64,000 nucleotides of DNA from Cytophagales bacterium (GTDB lineage Bacteria > Bacteroidota > Bacteroidia > Cytophagales > 172606-1): NCBI GenBank assembly GCA_030446715.1, contig JAUJMU010000004.1, positions 294,931 through 358,930 on the forward strand, given 5' to 3'. Under the pieces are notes generated by a model. It was given only the letters and a program-made list of their open reading frames with translations. It searched no databases and was not told the DNA's origin. Positions 1 through 8,653 of the stretch are shown in pieces; positions within the stretch are counted from its first letter, which is position 1, and each line of letters opens with the position of its first letter. The position numbers and the translations under genes are program-made.

Positions 1-500
1 TCCAGCAGCTCCTGGGTGCTGTCGGGCAGGCTGGCCTCCAGAAATTCGCGCATGCGTTTGGCAAGGGTGGGCGACTTGCCATTGGTGGAGATGGCAATCT
101 TGAGATCACCTTTTTTTACGACGGAACCTAAATAAAAATCGCAGAGAGCCGGAGTATCCGCCACGTTGATCAGAACCTTCCGCACTTTTGCCTCCGCCCT
201 GATCCGTTCGTGCAGGGCTTTGTCGTCAGTGGCGGCAATGACAATGTCGCGTCCGTTCAGGTCTTCATTGGCAAAAGAACGTTCGATCAGCTCTACGTTG
301 GGGTATTGGCCCGCCAGATCCCGCACTTCCTGATTGATTTCGCGGCTCACCAGCGTAACCGGCGCAGCGGGGCTGTTGCGGAGCACTGCGGAGAGTTTTT
401 CGTGACCCACGTTTCCACCGCCCACAATCAGCAGGTTCAGTTCCTCCAGCTTCAGAAAAACCGGAAAAAGGAGGTTGCCTTCGCGTTCGGTGGTTTGCAT
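1..500 (-). CDS. Precorrin-2 dehydrogenase / sirohydrochlorin ferrochelatase-like (CysG N-terminal type), 3' end outside window
   Basis: This protein would oxidise precorrin-2 to sirohydrochlorin with NAD+ and may insert iron, giving siroheme for the sulfite reductase upstream in the same operon. Translation from the ATG at 500 begins MQTTEREGNLL and reaches the dinucleotide-binding glycine motif VGGGNVG about 25 residues in. The family-typical segment ISTNGKSPTLAKRMR lies near the window edge. The frame is open through position 1, so the C-terminus is missing only because the window ends. It is the third gene of a minus-strand set (sulfite reductase, SUMT, this gene). A 187-nt gap holding a perfect inverted repeat separates it from SUMT. 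It is a separate gene from the methyltransferase, unlike the fused enterobacterial CysG. Confidence 0.88.
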   Translation of the reverse strand, partial: MQTTEREGNLLFPVFLKLEELNLLIVGGGNVGHEKLSAVLRNSPAAPVTLVSREINQEVRDLAGQYPNVELIERSFANEDLNGRDIVIAATDDKALHERIRAEAKVRKVLINVADTPALCDFYLGSVVKKGDLKIAISTNGKSPTLAKRMREFLEASLPDSTQELL

Positions 501-609
501 GGGGAGGATGGTGTGGGATACAAAGTATCAGGTATCAGGTACAATGTATCAGGTACAGATGTGCATCAGCGGGTGGGCCGCCAAAACCGGACTTGCCGGA
601 TATTGCATT

Positions 610-669
610 TTCTCTCAGTATTTCAGCAGGATAGGGTTAAAACCCTATCCTGCTGAAATACTGAGAGAA
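610..669. repeat. Perfect 29-bp inverted repeat with 2-nt centre
   Basis: The arms at 610-638 and 641-669 are exact reverse complements separated by AA. The structure sits between the SUMT stop (687) and the precorrin-2 dehydrogenase start (500) in a same-strand operon. It could be an attenuating or mRNA-processing hairpin, or a small palindromic mobile repeat. No T-tract marks it as a normal intrinsic terminator. Short direct repeats of GTATCAGGTA lie just to its left (about 525-555). Confidence 0.85.
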
Positions 670-686
670 TTGAGAATCACGTCAGT

Positions 687-1454
687 CTAATTACACTCCG
701 CAACCACCAGTTCCCGTAACCGGGCGGCGGGATGGCTGCGGACCACTTCGCCCAGTACAATAATGGCCGGCGAGCCGATGTTCTCCCGCTGCACGATTTC
801 GGTAATGGTATCCACCTCCGCGACCACAATCCGCTCCCCGGGCAGTGATCCGTTCTGAATCACGGCAACCGGCAGCGTCCCCCGGCCAGCCTGCTGGTAA
901 AGAGCCGTAATTTCGGCTAGTTTCCCCAGGCCCATCAGCACAATGGCCGTGGCACTGGATTGAGCGGCCAGCTGAAGATCAGCTGACAGTGCACCGGCCC
1001 GGGTGGTACCGGTCAGTACCCAGAAGCTTTCGCTTACCCCGCGCCGGGTCAGCGGAATGTGCTGCAACTCGGGCACGGCAATGGAGCTGGAGATGCCCGG
1101 CACTACGGAAGTTTCGATGCCGTGCTGCGCGGCGTACTCCATTTCTTCGCGGCCGCGGCCGAATACGAACGAATCGCCGCCCTTCAGCCGTACGACGTGG
1201 CCGTAGGTAAGGGCAGACTGAACAATCAGTTCGTTGATCCGGCTTTGCGGCAATTCGTGGTTACCGGCTCTTTTACCCACAAAAATGGCAGGCACGTTTT
1301 CGCCGGCGTACTCCAGCAGTTCCTTGTTCACCAGCGCATCGTACAGAATTACATCAGCCGACCGCAAGGCGCGGATTCCTTTGAGCGTGATCAGTTCGGC
1401 GTCGCCAGGCCCGGCTCCAACCAGCGTTACTTTAGGATGAATGTGCTTCTGCAT
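687..1454 (-). CDS. cobA: Uroporphyrinogen-III C-methyltransferase (SUMT)
   Basis: SAM-dependent enzyme that methylates uroporphyrinogen III at C-2 and C-7 to give precorrin-2, the first committed step to siroheme. The 255-residue protein has the family landmarks in order: VTLVGAGPGDAELITLKG at the N-terminus, DVILYDALV, VRLKGGDSFVFGRGREE (about residues 88-104), the VVPGISSSIAVP loop and the late segment IIVLGEVV. Length is normal for a stand-alone SUMT. The start at 1454 overlaps the end of the sulfite reductase gene (1432) by 23 nt, so translation is likely coupled. The pairing fits siroheme supply for that enzyme rather than cobalamin synthesis; no cobalamin genes are visible. Confidence 0.95.
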   Translation of the reverse strand: MQKHIHPKVTLVGAGPGDAELITLKGIRALRSADVILYDALVNKELLEYAGENVPAIFVGKRAGNHELPQSRINELIVQSALTYGHVVRLKGGDSFVFGRGREEMEYAAQHGIETSVVPGISSSIAVPELQHIPLTRRGVSESFWVLTGTTRAGALSADLQLAAQSSATAIVLMGLGKLAEITALYQQAGRGTLPVAVIQNGSLPGERIVVAEVDTITEIVQRENIGSPAIIVLGEVVRSHPAARLRELVVAECN

Positions 1455-3561
1455 ATTGTGCTTGCTGCTTAAGTCTGATGGAAAAAATAGTTTTCAAAAA
1501 ATCGGTGGCTTCGTCAAGGTATTTCCGGGCAAAGGCTTCACCCGGCTCATTGGCATTGATCTGCATCACCAGCGTCTTAAAGTCGCCGGGGAGCGGCACC
1601 AGACCGGTCTGGACGGCGTGCTTGTCAAAATCACTGATAATGCCGTGCTGCGTGTTGCAGTTGATTTCCTGCGTGAGCAGCCAGGCTTTGGCGGTGCTCA
1701 CGAATGTGCTGTAGCTGTGATAGATGGAATCGGCCCATGCACCATTCGCGTACGTTTCTCTGGCCCAGCTGATTTTTTCCTCCGACTCAAAAAGCAACGT
1801 TGCGATCAGGTCTATCTGCACCCCGGCGCACTCCCCTACCCCAATGGCGGTATGGAATGAATCTGATTGCCCCCAGTCAATAAAATCCATCGGCGTCAGG
1901 TTTTCCAGGTTGGCCAGCGGCTTGAGCATCTGGTAAAAATAATCCTTGCCCTGCCGGTCGTAGTAGTTGTTGAAATACTCGCCGTCCTGTGCGTGCCTTT
2001 CGTAGTCGTTGAACAGGTAGCGCAGCACTTCCGGACCGCGGCGGCTGGGTATTTTGATAATTTTATCGGCGATCCGGCCTTCTCCGTCTCCGAGCCGGCC
2101 GCCCCCCAGCATCACCTGCAGGGCGGGCACTACGGCGCCGGTCTTTTTGGCTTTGGATGAACTGCCGTGAAAACCGATCTGCGCAAGGCCGTGCTGTCCG
2201 CAGGCATTGATGCAGCCGCTGATCTTGATCTTGATGTCGGTATTGTAAATCAGATCAGGATACTCCTCGTTCATCACCCGCTCCAGCTCTACCGAAATGG
2301 CGGTACTGTTGGAGATGCCAAGGTTGCAGGTATCAGTGCCCGGGCAGGCGGTTATATCAGCGGTGCTGTCGAAGCCGGGTTCCGCAAGGCCGGTCCGGTC
2401 CAGTTCTTCAAAAAGCGCTGGCAGATACCCGGGGTGCACGTATTTGAGCAGCAGGCCCTGATTGATGGTTACGCGCATGTCATCGGCGGCGTATTTCTCC
2501 ACCACCGGAGCCAGCAGGCGGGCAGTAGCTGATGAAAGATCCCCGAGTTGCACCTTCACCCGAACCGCGTAAAAGCCTTTCTGTTTCTGCTCAAAAACGT
2601 TGGTTTTGCGCCAGGCCTGGTACTTCTTTTCGTCAGTAACGGCAACTTCGGTCACCGGTCCCGGTGGCGGGGCTGCGGGCTCCGGCACGGCTTCGCGGTT
2701 GATGTCAACCTGCTTGACTTTGATGGCAATTCTTTCGGCTTCCACCAGCCGCATAAACTCTTCAAAGCCTGCTTCTTCCAGCAGAAATTTCAGCCGGGCC
2801 TTGTGGCGGCGGTTCCGCTCTCCGTAGCGGTCAAATACGCGGAGCACACTTTCTGTAAATGGAATCAGCTGGTCCTCAGGCAGAAACTCATACGCAAGGT
2901 GCGCAAGATAGGGCTGGGCACCCAGACCACCGGCCAGCATGACCTTAAAGCCCCGGACTTCCTGCCCGTCCACTACTTTCACTTTGGGGATAAAGCCAAG
3001 GTCATGAATGAAGGCAAAGGCCGTATCCTGGTCACTGGAGGAGAAGGAAATCTTGAACTTCCGGCCAAGGTCCTGGCAGACCGGGTTGCGCAGGAAATAG
3101 CGGAAAGTACTGTCGGCGTACGGCGACACGTCAAAGGGCTCTGCCGGGTCAATGCCGGCCGTGGCGGAGGCAGTAATGTTGCGGACGGTATTGCCGCAGG
3201 CCTCCCGGATGGTGAGTTCGTCCTGCTCCAGCAGGGTCCATAGTTCGGGAGTACGGTCAAGGCTGACGAAGTGAAACTGAATGTCCTGCCGCGTGGTCAG
3301 GTGCAGATTGCCGGTGGCGTACTCGTCGGTAAGGTCGGCCAGCCGGAGCAGCTGTTTTACCGTAACGCGGCCAAAGGCAGTTTGATGCGGACCATCTGCA
3401 CACCCTGCTGCCGCTGGCCATAAATGCCGCGCACCAGCCGCAGGCTGCGGAACTTCTCGTCCGGGATCAGTCCGTCGCGGTACATTTTGATCTTCTTTTC
3501 CAAATCGAGGATGTCCCTCTGGACCACCGGATTCTCCAGTTCGGTACGAAAAACTTTCCAT
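1432..3561 (-). CDS. Ferredoxin-type nitrite/sulfite reductase with C-terminal HEPN-like domain (N-terminal frame disturbed)
   Basis: Siroheme/4Fe-4S reductase for assimilatory reduction of sulfite (or nitrite) by six electrons. The cluster/siroheme cysteines are visible as CPGTDTC (C-x5-C) followed about 45 residues later by CINAC (C-x3-C). Two ferredoxin-like half-domain regions precede the cofactor motifs. The last ~130 residues, from about IGVGECAGVQ onward, are helical and HEPN-like, an extension known in Bacteroidota homologues. Residues 5-65 of the direct translation are nonsense. The correct sequence (FRTELENPVVQRDILDLEKK...) lies in another frame between about 3550 and 3375. This implies one extra base in the A5 run at 3548-3552 and one missing in AAA near 3373, so sequencing error is likely. 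It is first in the siroheme operon. Confidence 0.9.
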   Translation of the reverse strand: MESFSYRTGESGGPEGHPRFGKEDQNVPRRTDPGREVPQPAAGARHLWPAAAGCADGPHQTAFGRVTVKQLLRLADLTDEYATGNLHLTTRQDIQFHFVSLDRTPELWTLLEQDELTIREACGNTVRNITASATAGIDPAEPFDVSPYADSTFRYFLRNPVCQDLGRKFKISFSSSDQDTAFAFIHDLGFIPKVKVVDGQEVRGFKVMLAGGLGAQPYLAHLAYEFLPEDQLIPFTESVLRVFDRYGERNRRHKARLKFLLEEAGFEEFMRLVEAERIAIKVKQVDINREAVPEPAAPPPGPVTEVAVTDEKKYQAWRKTNVFEQKQKGFYAVRVKVQLGDLSSATARLLAPVVEKYAADDMRVTINQGLLLKYVHPGYLPALFEELDRTGLAEPGFDSTADITACPGTDTCNLGISNSTAISVELERVMNEEYPDLIYNTDIKIKISGCINACGQHGLAQIGFHGSSSKAKKTGAVVPALQVMLGGGRLGDGEGRIADKIIKIPSRRGPEVLRYLFNDYERHAQDGEYFNNYYDRQGKDYFYQMLKPLANLENLTPMDFIDWGQSDSFHTAIGVGECAGVQIDLIATLLFESEEKISWARETYANGAWADSIYHSYSTFVSTAKAWLLTQEINCNTQHGIISDFDKHAVQTGLVPLPGDFKTLVMQINANEPGEAFARKYLDEATDFLKTIFSIRLKQQAQYAEAHSS

Positions 3562-3591
3562 ATTTTTTATTCTATATAGGAATATATATAT

Positions 3592-3621
3592 TCAGGCACA
3601 ATCAAATCAGGCACAATCAAA
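3592..3621. repeat. Tandem 15-bp direct repeat in the intergenic region
   Basis: The 15-mer TCAGGCACAATCAAA occurs twice back to back (3592-3606, 3607-3621), about 30 nt upstream of the sulfite reductase start. The 546-nt gap 3562-4107 holds this repeat and AT-rich runs but no coding sequence I can support. The repeat could be a binding site for a regulator of the sulfite operon; this is inference from position only. Confidence 0.6.
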
Positions 3622-4041
3622 GTCTCTGAGGCTTGATTGGTAGGGAATGATGTTTTCTTTGCAGGTAACGCTTTCACCCGGATCACACCGTTCAATATGC
3701 CAAATAATCCACTGCTATTCTCTATAAAATCAATAGATTTAAAGGTGGATATTTGTCTAACTTAATGAGAAGTTTAATAATTCCAATGTCCTCACCGGAA
3801 TATTTCTTAACTTATAGGATTCATTCAAATATATATTTGCTGTATCCAAAATGGTCTGACTTTCGTCGTTTTGGGGGAAAAGAATGCGTGGCGAAAGAGC
3901 AGTAAACGTACCTTATATACAGCCGGGCACCGGTTCCGGGGAACGACCAGGGTCAGGTAATCGCGCAGGATTTTTCGCCTGCCTCTGTTCAGGGGCTAAA
4001 ATGTCCTCATCATTCCGCACGGATTAGTATATTATATGTTC

Positions 4042-4049
4042 TATATTTG
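4042..4049 (+). promoter_or_regulatory. Possible Bacteroidota -7 box upstream of parA
   Basis: TATATTTG matches the Bacteroidota -7 consensus TAnnTTTG exactly and lies 58 nt before the parA start. No clear -33 TTTG is found at the usual ~19-20-nt distance, so this is a weak call. A second TATATTTG occurs at 3832-3839. Confidence 0.35.
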
Positions 4050-4107
4050 AGAAATACTTACATTACCGGACTTGTACTTGTGGTGTTACCCAATTTAGAA
4101 TAATTGT

Positions 4108-4887
4108 ATGGGCAAAATAATAGCCATAGCGAACCAAAAAGGCGGTGTGGGCAAAACCACCACGACCATCAACCTGGCGGCGAGCCTGGCAGCACTTGAA
4201 TATAAAACACTGATCGTAGACGCTGATCCGCAGGCCAACTCTACATCCGGACTTGGCTTTAACCCGAAAGAAATAGAAAACAGCATATATGAATGCATGG
4301 TGGGAGGCGTAACGGCCCGCGAAATCATCCTGCATTCGGAGCTGGAATATCTTGACATTCTTCCCTCCCACATTGACCTTGTGGGTGCCGAGGTAGAAAT
4401 GATCAATCTGAAGAACCGTGAGGAGAAAATGAAGGAAGCCCTCCGGGAAGTGAAGGATGACTATGACTTTGTGGTCATTGACTGTTCGCCCTCCCTGGGT
4501 CTGATCACCATCAACAGCCTCACGGCCGCCGACTCGGTAATCATACCCGTTCAATGTGAATATTTCGCGCTGGAAGGACTGGGCAAACTGCTGAATACCA
4601 TCAAAATCATTCAGTCGCGCCTGAACACAAACCTTGAAATCGAAGGCATTCTCCTGACTATGTACGACCTGCGGGTGCGGCTCTCCAATCAGGTGGTGGA
4701 TGAGGTAAATTCGCATTTTCAGCAGATGGTTTTCAGCACGATCATTCCCCGGAATGTGAGGCTCAGCGAATCGCCCAGCTTCGGAATTCCGGCCATTGCC
4801 CACGATGCTGAAAGCAAGGGAGCTGTCAGTTACCTGAACCTTGCCCGGGAAATTCTGGTGAAAAACGGCATGGTACAACCCAGTTGA
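4108..4887 (+). CDS. parA: Chromosome-partitioning ATPase ParA (Soj)
   Basis: Walker-type ATPase that forms ATP-dependent DNA-bound dimers and moves ParB-parS complexes to segregate chromosome origins. The 259-residue protein shows the deviant Walker A motif KGGVGKTTT near residues 11-19, including the signature lysine. It also shows the switch segment [10 protein letters not shown], the Walker B-like [12 protein letters not shown] and the [12 protein letters not shown] segment typical of Soj proteins. Length is normal. It is followed by parB 158 nt downstream on the same strand, the standard chromosomal par arrangement. This suggests the window is not far from the replication origin, although no parS-like 14-16-bp palindrome was noticed nearby. 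Confidence 0.97.
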   Translation: MGKIIAIANQKGGVGKTTTTINLAASLAALEYKTLIVDADPQANSTSGLGFNPKEIENSIYECMVGGVTAREIILHSELEYLDILPSHIDLVGAEVEMINLKNREEKMKEALREVKDDYDFVVIDCSPSLGLITINSLTAADSVIIPVQCEYFALEGLGKLLNTIKIIQSRLNTNLEIEGILLTMYDLRVRLSNQVVDEVNSHFQQMVFSTIIPRNVRLSESPSFGIPAIAHDAESKGAVSYLNLAREILVKNGMVQPS

Positions 4888-5045
4888 CTCCCTCCTGCCG
4901 GGATGCAGCAACCGGTGACTGCAAGCCGCCTAAACCCGTAATTTCTGGCCGCGTGCCTGTATTTTTGTCTGGCAACCTATAACTTTACTATTCCATGCAT
5001 CGGAATATCCGGCGCAGTGCCGGTTTTTCCACCTTCTGACAGATT

Positions 5046-5963
5046 ATGATATCCAATAATAATAACAATAAAGCCTTAAAGAAACGCAGCGGCCTGGGAA
5101 GAGGCTTGGGAGCCTTGTTACAGGACTCTGAAGCAGTGAATGAATCGAGGGGAGTAAAACTGGAATCTTTCAATACGATGTCGGACATCGACGTGGAGTT
5201 CATTGAGGTGAATCCCTTCCAGCCCCGCACGTATTTTGACATGGATGCCCTCAACGAACTGGCCGAATCCATCCGGGTCCAGGGAATCATCCAGCCCATC
5301 ACCGTCCGGCAGCTTGACCATAACCATTACCAGCTGATCTCCGGTGAGCGGCGTCTGCAAGCCTCCAAACTGGCCGGCCTGAAAACGATCCCGGCGTACG
5401 TGCGCACCGCTAACGACCAGCAGATGCTGGAACTGGCGCTGATCGAAAACATTCAGCGGGAAAACCTCAATTCCATAGAAATTGCCCTCAGTTACCAGCG
5501 CCTGATCTCCGAGTGCAGCCTCAAGCAGGAAGAGCTTGGCGACCGGGTTGGCAAGAACCGGACCACCGTAAACAACTACATCCGTTTGCTGAAGCTGCCG
5601 CCGGACATTCAGGTTTCGCTTCGCGACAACAAGATTACGATGGGTCATGCCCGGGCACTGATCAACATTGATAACATTGATACCAAGCTGGCCGTGTTCC
5701 GCCGCATCGTGGAAGAGGATCTTTCGGTGCGTCAGGTGGAGGAAATCGTGCGTAATCTGGCCAACGGCGCGGCTCCGCAGAAAAAACGCAAGGACAAGCA
5801 GAACCTGAAGTATGAGTTTACCCAACTTCAGTATAAGCTGTCTTCTCATTTCGGTACCAAAGTGAACCTGAAATGCGATGACCAGAGCCGCGGGGAAATA
5901 AAGATCCCCTTTGCTTCCGAAGATGATCTGAACCGGATTCTGGAATTGCTCAGCTTTGCATAG
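5046..5963 (+). CDS. parB: Chromosome-partitioning protein ParB
   Basis: CTP-dependent DNA clamp that loads at parS sites and is acted on by ParA. The N-terminal arginine-rich stretch KKRSGLGRGLGALL is the ParA-stimulating peptide. The ParB/Sulfiredoxin-like domain follows with NPFQPRTYFD and the CTP-binding motif SGERRLQAS (about residues 98-106). Then comes ALIENIQRENLN, and the KorB-type helix-turn-helix region with VGKNRTTVNNYIRLLKLP. The 305-residue length is normal. The next gene (DUF5683) starts 39 nt after the stop, consistent with co-transcription. Confidence 0.97.
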   Translation: MISNNNNNKALKKRSGLGRGLGALLQDSEAVNESRGVKLESFNTMSDIDVEFIEVNPFQPRTYFDMDALNELAESIRVQGIIQPITVRQLDHNHYQLISGERRLQASKLAGLKTIPAYVRTANDQQMLELALIENIQRENLNSIEIALSYQRLISECSLKQEELGDRVGKNRTTVNNYIRLLKLPPDIQVSLRDNKITMGHARALINIDNIDTKLAVFRRIVEEDLSVRQVEEIVRNLANGAAPQKKRKDKQNLKYEFTQLQYKLSSHFGTKVNLKCDDQSRGEIKIPFASEDDLNRILELLSFA

Positions 5964-6002
5964 CAGCACGGTTCTTGCTGAGCCTTCCAAAAAAAGATTA
6001 AT

Positions 6003-6644
6003 ATGAATTACCCGATCCATTTCCTGAGCAGGAACCGGCATACGTTCCTGCTCATCCTTCTTTTCTGCCTGGCTTTCCGGCTTCCGGTCCATGGGCAAAC
6101 CGATTCGGTCCGCGTGGTTCCGGAAATTGTGCCGGAGGCAGGTATTCTGGATGAAGGTGATTCTGCCGTCTCCAGGCGTCTGCCAAATCCACGGAAGGCG
6201 CTGATTTTGTCAGCAGTATTGCCGGGCGCCGGGCAGTTTTACAACAAACGTTACTGGAAAATCCCGCTGATTTACATTGGTGCCGGTATATTCGGCTATC
6301 TGATTCAGGACAACTACGGCAAATACGTGATCTTCCGTGATGCCGTTATTGCCAAACGGAAATATAATCAGTTTATTCTGAACCGTTATTATCCGGAGTT
6401 GTCGGAGAACAATCCCCGGGTGAACGATCTTGAGTTTATGCGCCGTAACGGGAATCAGTTCCGGCGCTTCTTCGAACTGAACATTATTCTTTCCGCCGCC
6501 CTGTACGCCCTCAACATCGTGGATGCCAATGTAGACGCGCACCTGCGCGGCTTCCAGCTCGGCAACGACGGCCTGAGCCTGCTGCCTGCCATGCCCGCCG
6601 ATGCCCCCGGTGCCGGACTTACCCTGCGGCTTACACTGAAATAA
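6003..6644 (+). CDS. DUF5683 family membrane-associated protein
   Basis: A 213-residue protein with an N-terminal hydrophobic signal segment (about residues 15-30, ending near VHGQ). A second hydrophobic segment comes after KALILSAVLPGAGQFYNKRYWKIPLIY. The AVLPGAGQFYN..YWK motif is the DUF5683 hallmark, and the gene position between parB and dapB is conserved in many Bacteroidota. The function is unknown. The protein is probably exported or inner-membrane bound. It lies 39 nt after parB and 93 nt before dapB, so it likely shares their transcript. Confidence 0.88.
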   Translation: MNYPIHFLSRNRHTFLLILLFCLAFRLPVHGQTDSVRVVPEIVPEAGILDEGDSAVSRRLPNPRKALILSAVLPGAGQFYNKRYWKIPLIYIGAGIFGYLIQDNYGKYVIFRDAVIAKRKYNQFILNRYYPELSENNPRVNDLEFMRRNGNQFRRFFELNIILSAALYALNIVDANVDAHLRGFQLGNDGLSLLPAMPADAPGAGLTLRLTLK

Positions 6645-6737
6645 TTCATTTCCGCGGAGGCTTTTTCAGGAATCGCATCTAATTTGCGGTTCACCGGGAT
6701 TTGCTGTTTATTCCCGAACACTTCCACGAATAGCCAT

Positions 6738-7454
6738 ATGAACATACTTTTGCTCGGATACGGCAAAATGGGCAAGTCTATTGAAGCATTTGCCCTGGAG
6801 CGCGGCCACCAGATTGCCCACCGGATCAATATCGGCAACCACCACGAACTCTCCCGGGTGGACCCCGCCACGGTAGATGCTGCCATTGAATTCAGCCAGC
6901 CAGAGGCTGCTGCCGGCAATCTTTTTTACTGCTTCGACCACAAGATTCCGGTGGTGTGCGGTACTACGGGCTGGCTCGACCGGCGGTCTGAGGTGGAGGC
7001 GTACTGCATGCAGAAAGGAGCCGCTTTTTTCTATTCTTCCAACTACAGCCTCGGCGTGAACCTGTTTTTTCACCTGAATAAGGTGCTGGCCCGGCTGATG
7101 GATGGTTATCCGGATTACGAAATCACCCTGGAAGAAACGCACCATACGGAAAAGAAAGACGCCCCCAGCGGAACGGCGCTTACCCTTGCCGGTGACATTC
7201 TGAACGAGGTTTCCCGCAAAACCAACTGGGTCAGTAACCTGCCCAAAAACCAGTCGGAGTTGCCGGTTCTGTCGCACCGGTTGCCTGATGTACCGGGCAC
7301 CCACGTAGTGCGGTACGACTCTGCCATTGACAGCATCGAACTCAGACACACAGCGCATAGCCGGACCGGATTTGCCTCCGGGGCCGTGATTGCCGCCGAA
7401 TGGCTGCAGGGAAAACGGGGCGTTTTCGGTATGGAGGATATGCTGAAGTTTTGA
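6738..7454 (+). CDS. dapB: 4-hydroxy-tetrahydrodipicolinate reductase
   Basis: NAD(P)H-dependent reductase of the diaminopimelate/lysine pathway. The start at 6738 gives MNILLLGYGKMGKSIE, placing the Rossmann motif GYGKMG at the normal position; an ATG at 6684 would add an unlikely leader. The 238-residue protein has the catalytic signature ETHHTEKKDAPSGTA, with the His pair, Lys and dipicolinate-binding SGT, and also VCGTTGW. Length agrees with short Bacteroidota DapB enzymes. In relatives lepB often follows, but here the next gene is a nuclease A inhibitor-like gene 27 nt downstream. Confidence 0.96.
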   Translation: MNILLLGYGKMGKSIEAFALERGHQIAHRINIGNHHELSRVDPATVDAAIEFSQPEAAAGNLFYCFDHKIPVVCGTTGWLDRRSEVEAYCMQKGAAFFYSSNYSLGVNLFFHLNKVLARLMDGYPDYEITLEETHHTEKKDAPSGTALTLAGDILNEVSRKTNWVSNLPKNQSELPVLSHRLPDVPGTHVVRYDSAIDSIELRHTAHSRTGFASGAVIAAEWLQGKRGVFGMEDMLKF

Positions 7455-7481
7455 GCTGCTTTGCTTTTTATTTCCAAATGC

Positions 7482-7883
7482 ATGGATACGAATCTGAAAA
7501 AGATACTTACGGAGGCTACGGGTGGTCTGCTTTACCAAAGTGAATCTGATTACCCGTTTGAATACGTGGAGTGGGACCTGCCCGAGAGTCAATCCCTCAC
7601 CGAAGAGCAGGTGCGCCGCTGCTCAGGTCGCCCTCCGGATGCGCCGGTTGTGGTACAGTCCCTGGCAAAGCTCTTTGGACGGCTGACTGAGGTGAAAGAC
7701 TGGTATGGAGAGGAGGAGACCAGAACTGCCGGACAGTACGCAGCCCTGAAAGAAAAACTGGAGAAAGAGCTTACCGGTATTCAGGTGTTCAGGATCGGGA
7801 GCATTGAAACCGATGTTTTTATTTTAGGCAAGTCTCCTTCCGGAAAGTGGGCCGGCCTGAAAACCAAAGCCGTAGAAACATAA
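7482..7883 (+). CDS. Nuclease A inhibitor-like protein (NuiA family)
   Basis: Small 133-residue acidic protein whose N-terminal half (LLYQSESDYPFEYVEWD) and late segment FRIGSIETDVFILGKS match the NuiA-type inhibitor family. NuiA was described in Anabaena as an inhibitor of a sugar-nonspecific nuclease. The start at 7482 (MDTNLKKIL) is preferred over an upstream TTG. It lies 27 nt after dapB and ends in a terminator hairpin. No nuclease gene is adjacent, so the partner, if any, is elsewhere. In Bacteroidota this family may have a broader role; the assignment rests on sequence resemblance only. Confidence 0.75.
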   Translation: MDTNLKKILTEATGGLLYQSESDYPFEYVEWDLPESQSLTEEQVRRCSGRPPDAPVVVQSLAKLFGRLTEVKDWYGEEETRTAGQYAALKEKLEKELTGIQVFRIGSIETDVFILGKSPSGKWAGLKTKAVET

Positions 7884-7910
7884 AAGGCACCCGGAGGCGC
7901 CTTTCTTTTT
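7883..7910 (+). terminator. Intrinsic terminator after the nuclease-inhibitor-like gene
   Basis: Stem AAAGGC (7883-7888) pairs with GCCTTT (7899-7904), followed by CTTTTT. It overlaps the stop of the upstream gene and closes the parA-dapB strand set. It may also serve the convergent lipoprotein gene ending at 7916. Confidence 0.75.
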
Positions 7911-7915
7911 GGGTT

Positions 7916-8536
7916 TTACTGCTTCTTTTGTTGCGTACTTGTTTCCGGCTGATTGTAATTATCCTTATTCTGCGATTCATTGGCCGGCTGCGCCTGACCG
8001 TTTTGAATCGGGCGGCCGTTTGGATCTACATTGCCTGTGGAGGGCCGTTCAACCTTGTTGGAACCTGCGGGTTGCGTACCGGTTGGTGTAAGGGGCACTT
8101 CGCGACCCGTAGTCGTTACGTTGCTGCCGGCTGCCGGCGTCTGGTTGATCTGCCGGGGATTGGTTGTACTGCTGGAGGGCCGTTGTTCGTTCACACTCAC
8201 ACTGGAACCTACATTGCCGGTACTCGACCGGCCGTTGATGCTGCTGTACGACTCACTGGTATCATACTTTTCTGCCACCCGGGTTTCGGTCAGCTCAGTG
8301 TCATCGGCAGCGGTATCAGCCTTGACGGCACCCGAGACAGCATAGCCGGAAACAGTTGAATCCTGGCCTTCCGTCAGTTCGTAGTTGGATTCCCCGGTAC
8401 TATTTCCGTCACCGGTACCGAGGGCACGGCGGCTTTCGCCCTCGTTGCCGCAACCGGACAATACCAGGGTTACTCCCAGTGCGACGGCACTCATGCTGGT
8501 CAGTATATATGAAATTCTTGTTTCCTTGCGTAGCAT
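7916..8536 (-). CDS. Low-complexity lipoprotein of unknown function
   Basis: A 206-residue protein with a lipoprotein signal peptide: MLRKETRIS, a hydrophobic core of about 20 residues, and the lipobox LSGC with the lipidated Cys near residue 29. The mature part is rich in Ser, Thr, Asn, Gln and Gly, with no recognisable domain. It looks like a flexible, probably surface- or periplasm-exposed tail. It ends in a Gln/Lys-rich stretch. It is convergent with the upstream plus-strand genes and shares the terminator at 7883-7910. No homologous family is recognised by eye. Confidence 0.75.
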   Translation of the reverse strand: MLRKETRISYILTSMSAVALGVTLVLSGCGNEGESRRALGTGDGNSTGESNYELTEGQDSTVSGYAVSGAVKADTAADDTELTETRVAEKYDTSESYSSINGRSSTGNVGSSVSVNEQRPSSSTTNPRQINQTPAAGSNVTTTGREVPLTPTGTQPAGSNKVERPSTGNVDPNGRPIQNGQAQPANESQNKDNYNQPETSTQQKKQ

Positions 8537-8653
8537 AGCTGTTAAAATTGGTAATACTCCGGTGTGTACGCAATGCCAGGTGCAGGGTTTTGGATTAATA
8601 CAATTTAACCCTTAGATTGGAGTCTGCTCCAACCATGTTAGTTTATTCGCTTG

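Noticed and set aside
3562-5045. Search for a parS site near parAB
   Set aside because: No 14-16-bp palindrome with a central CACGTG was noticed around parA or parB; it may lie outside the window.
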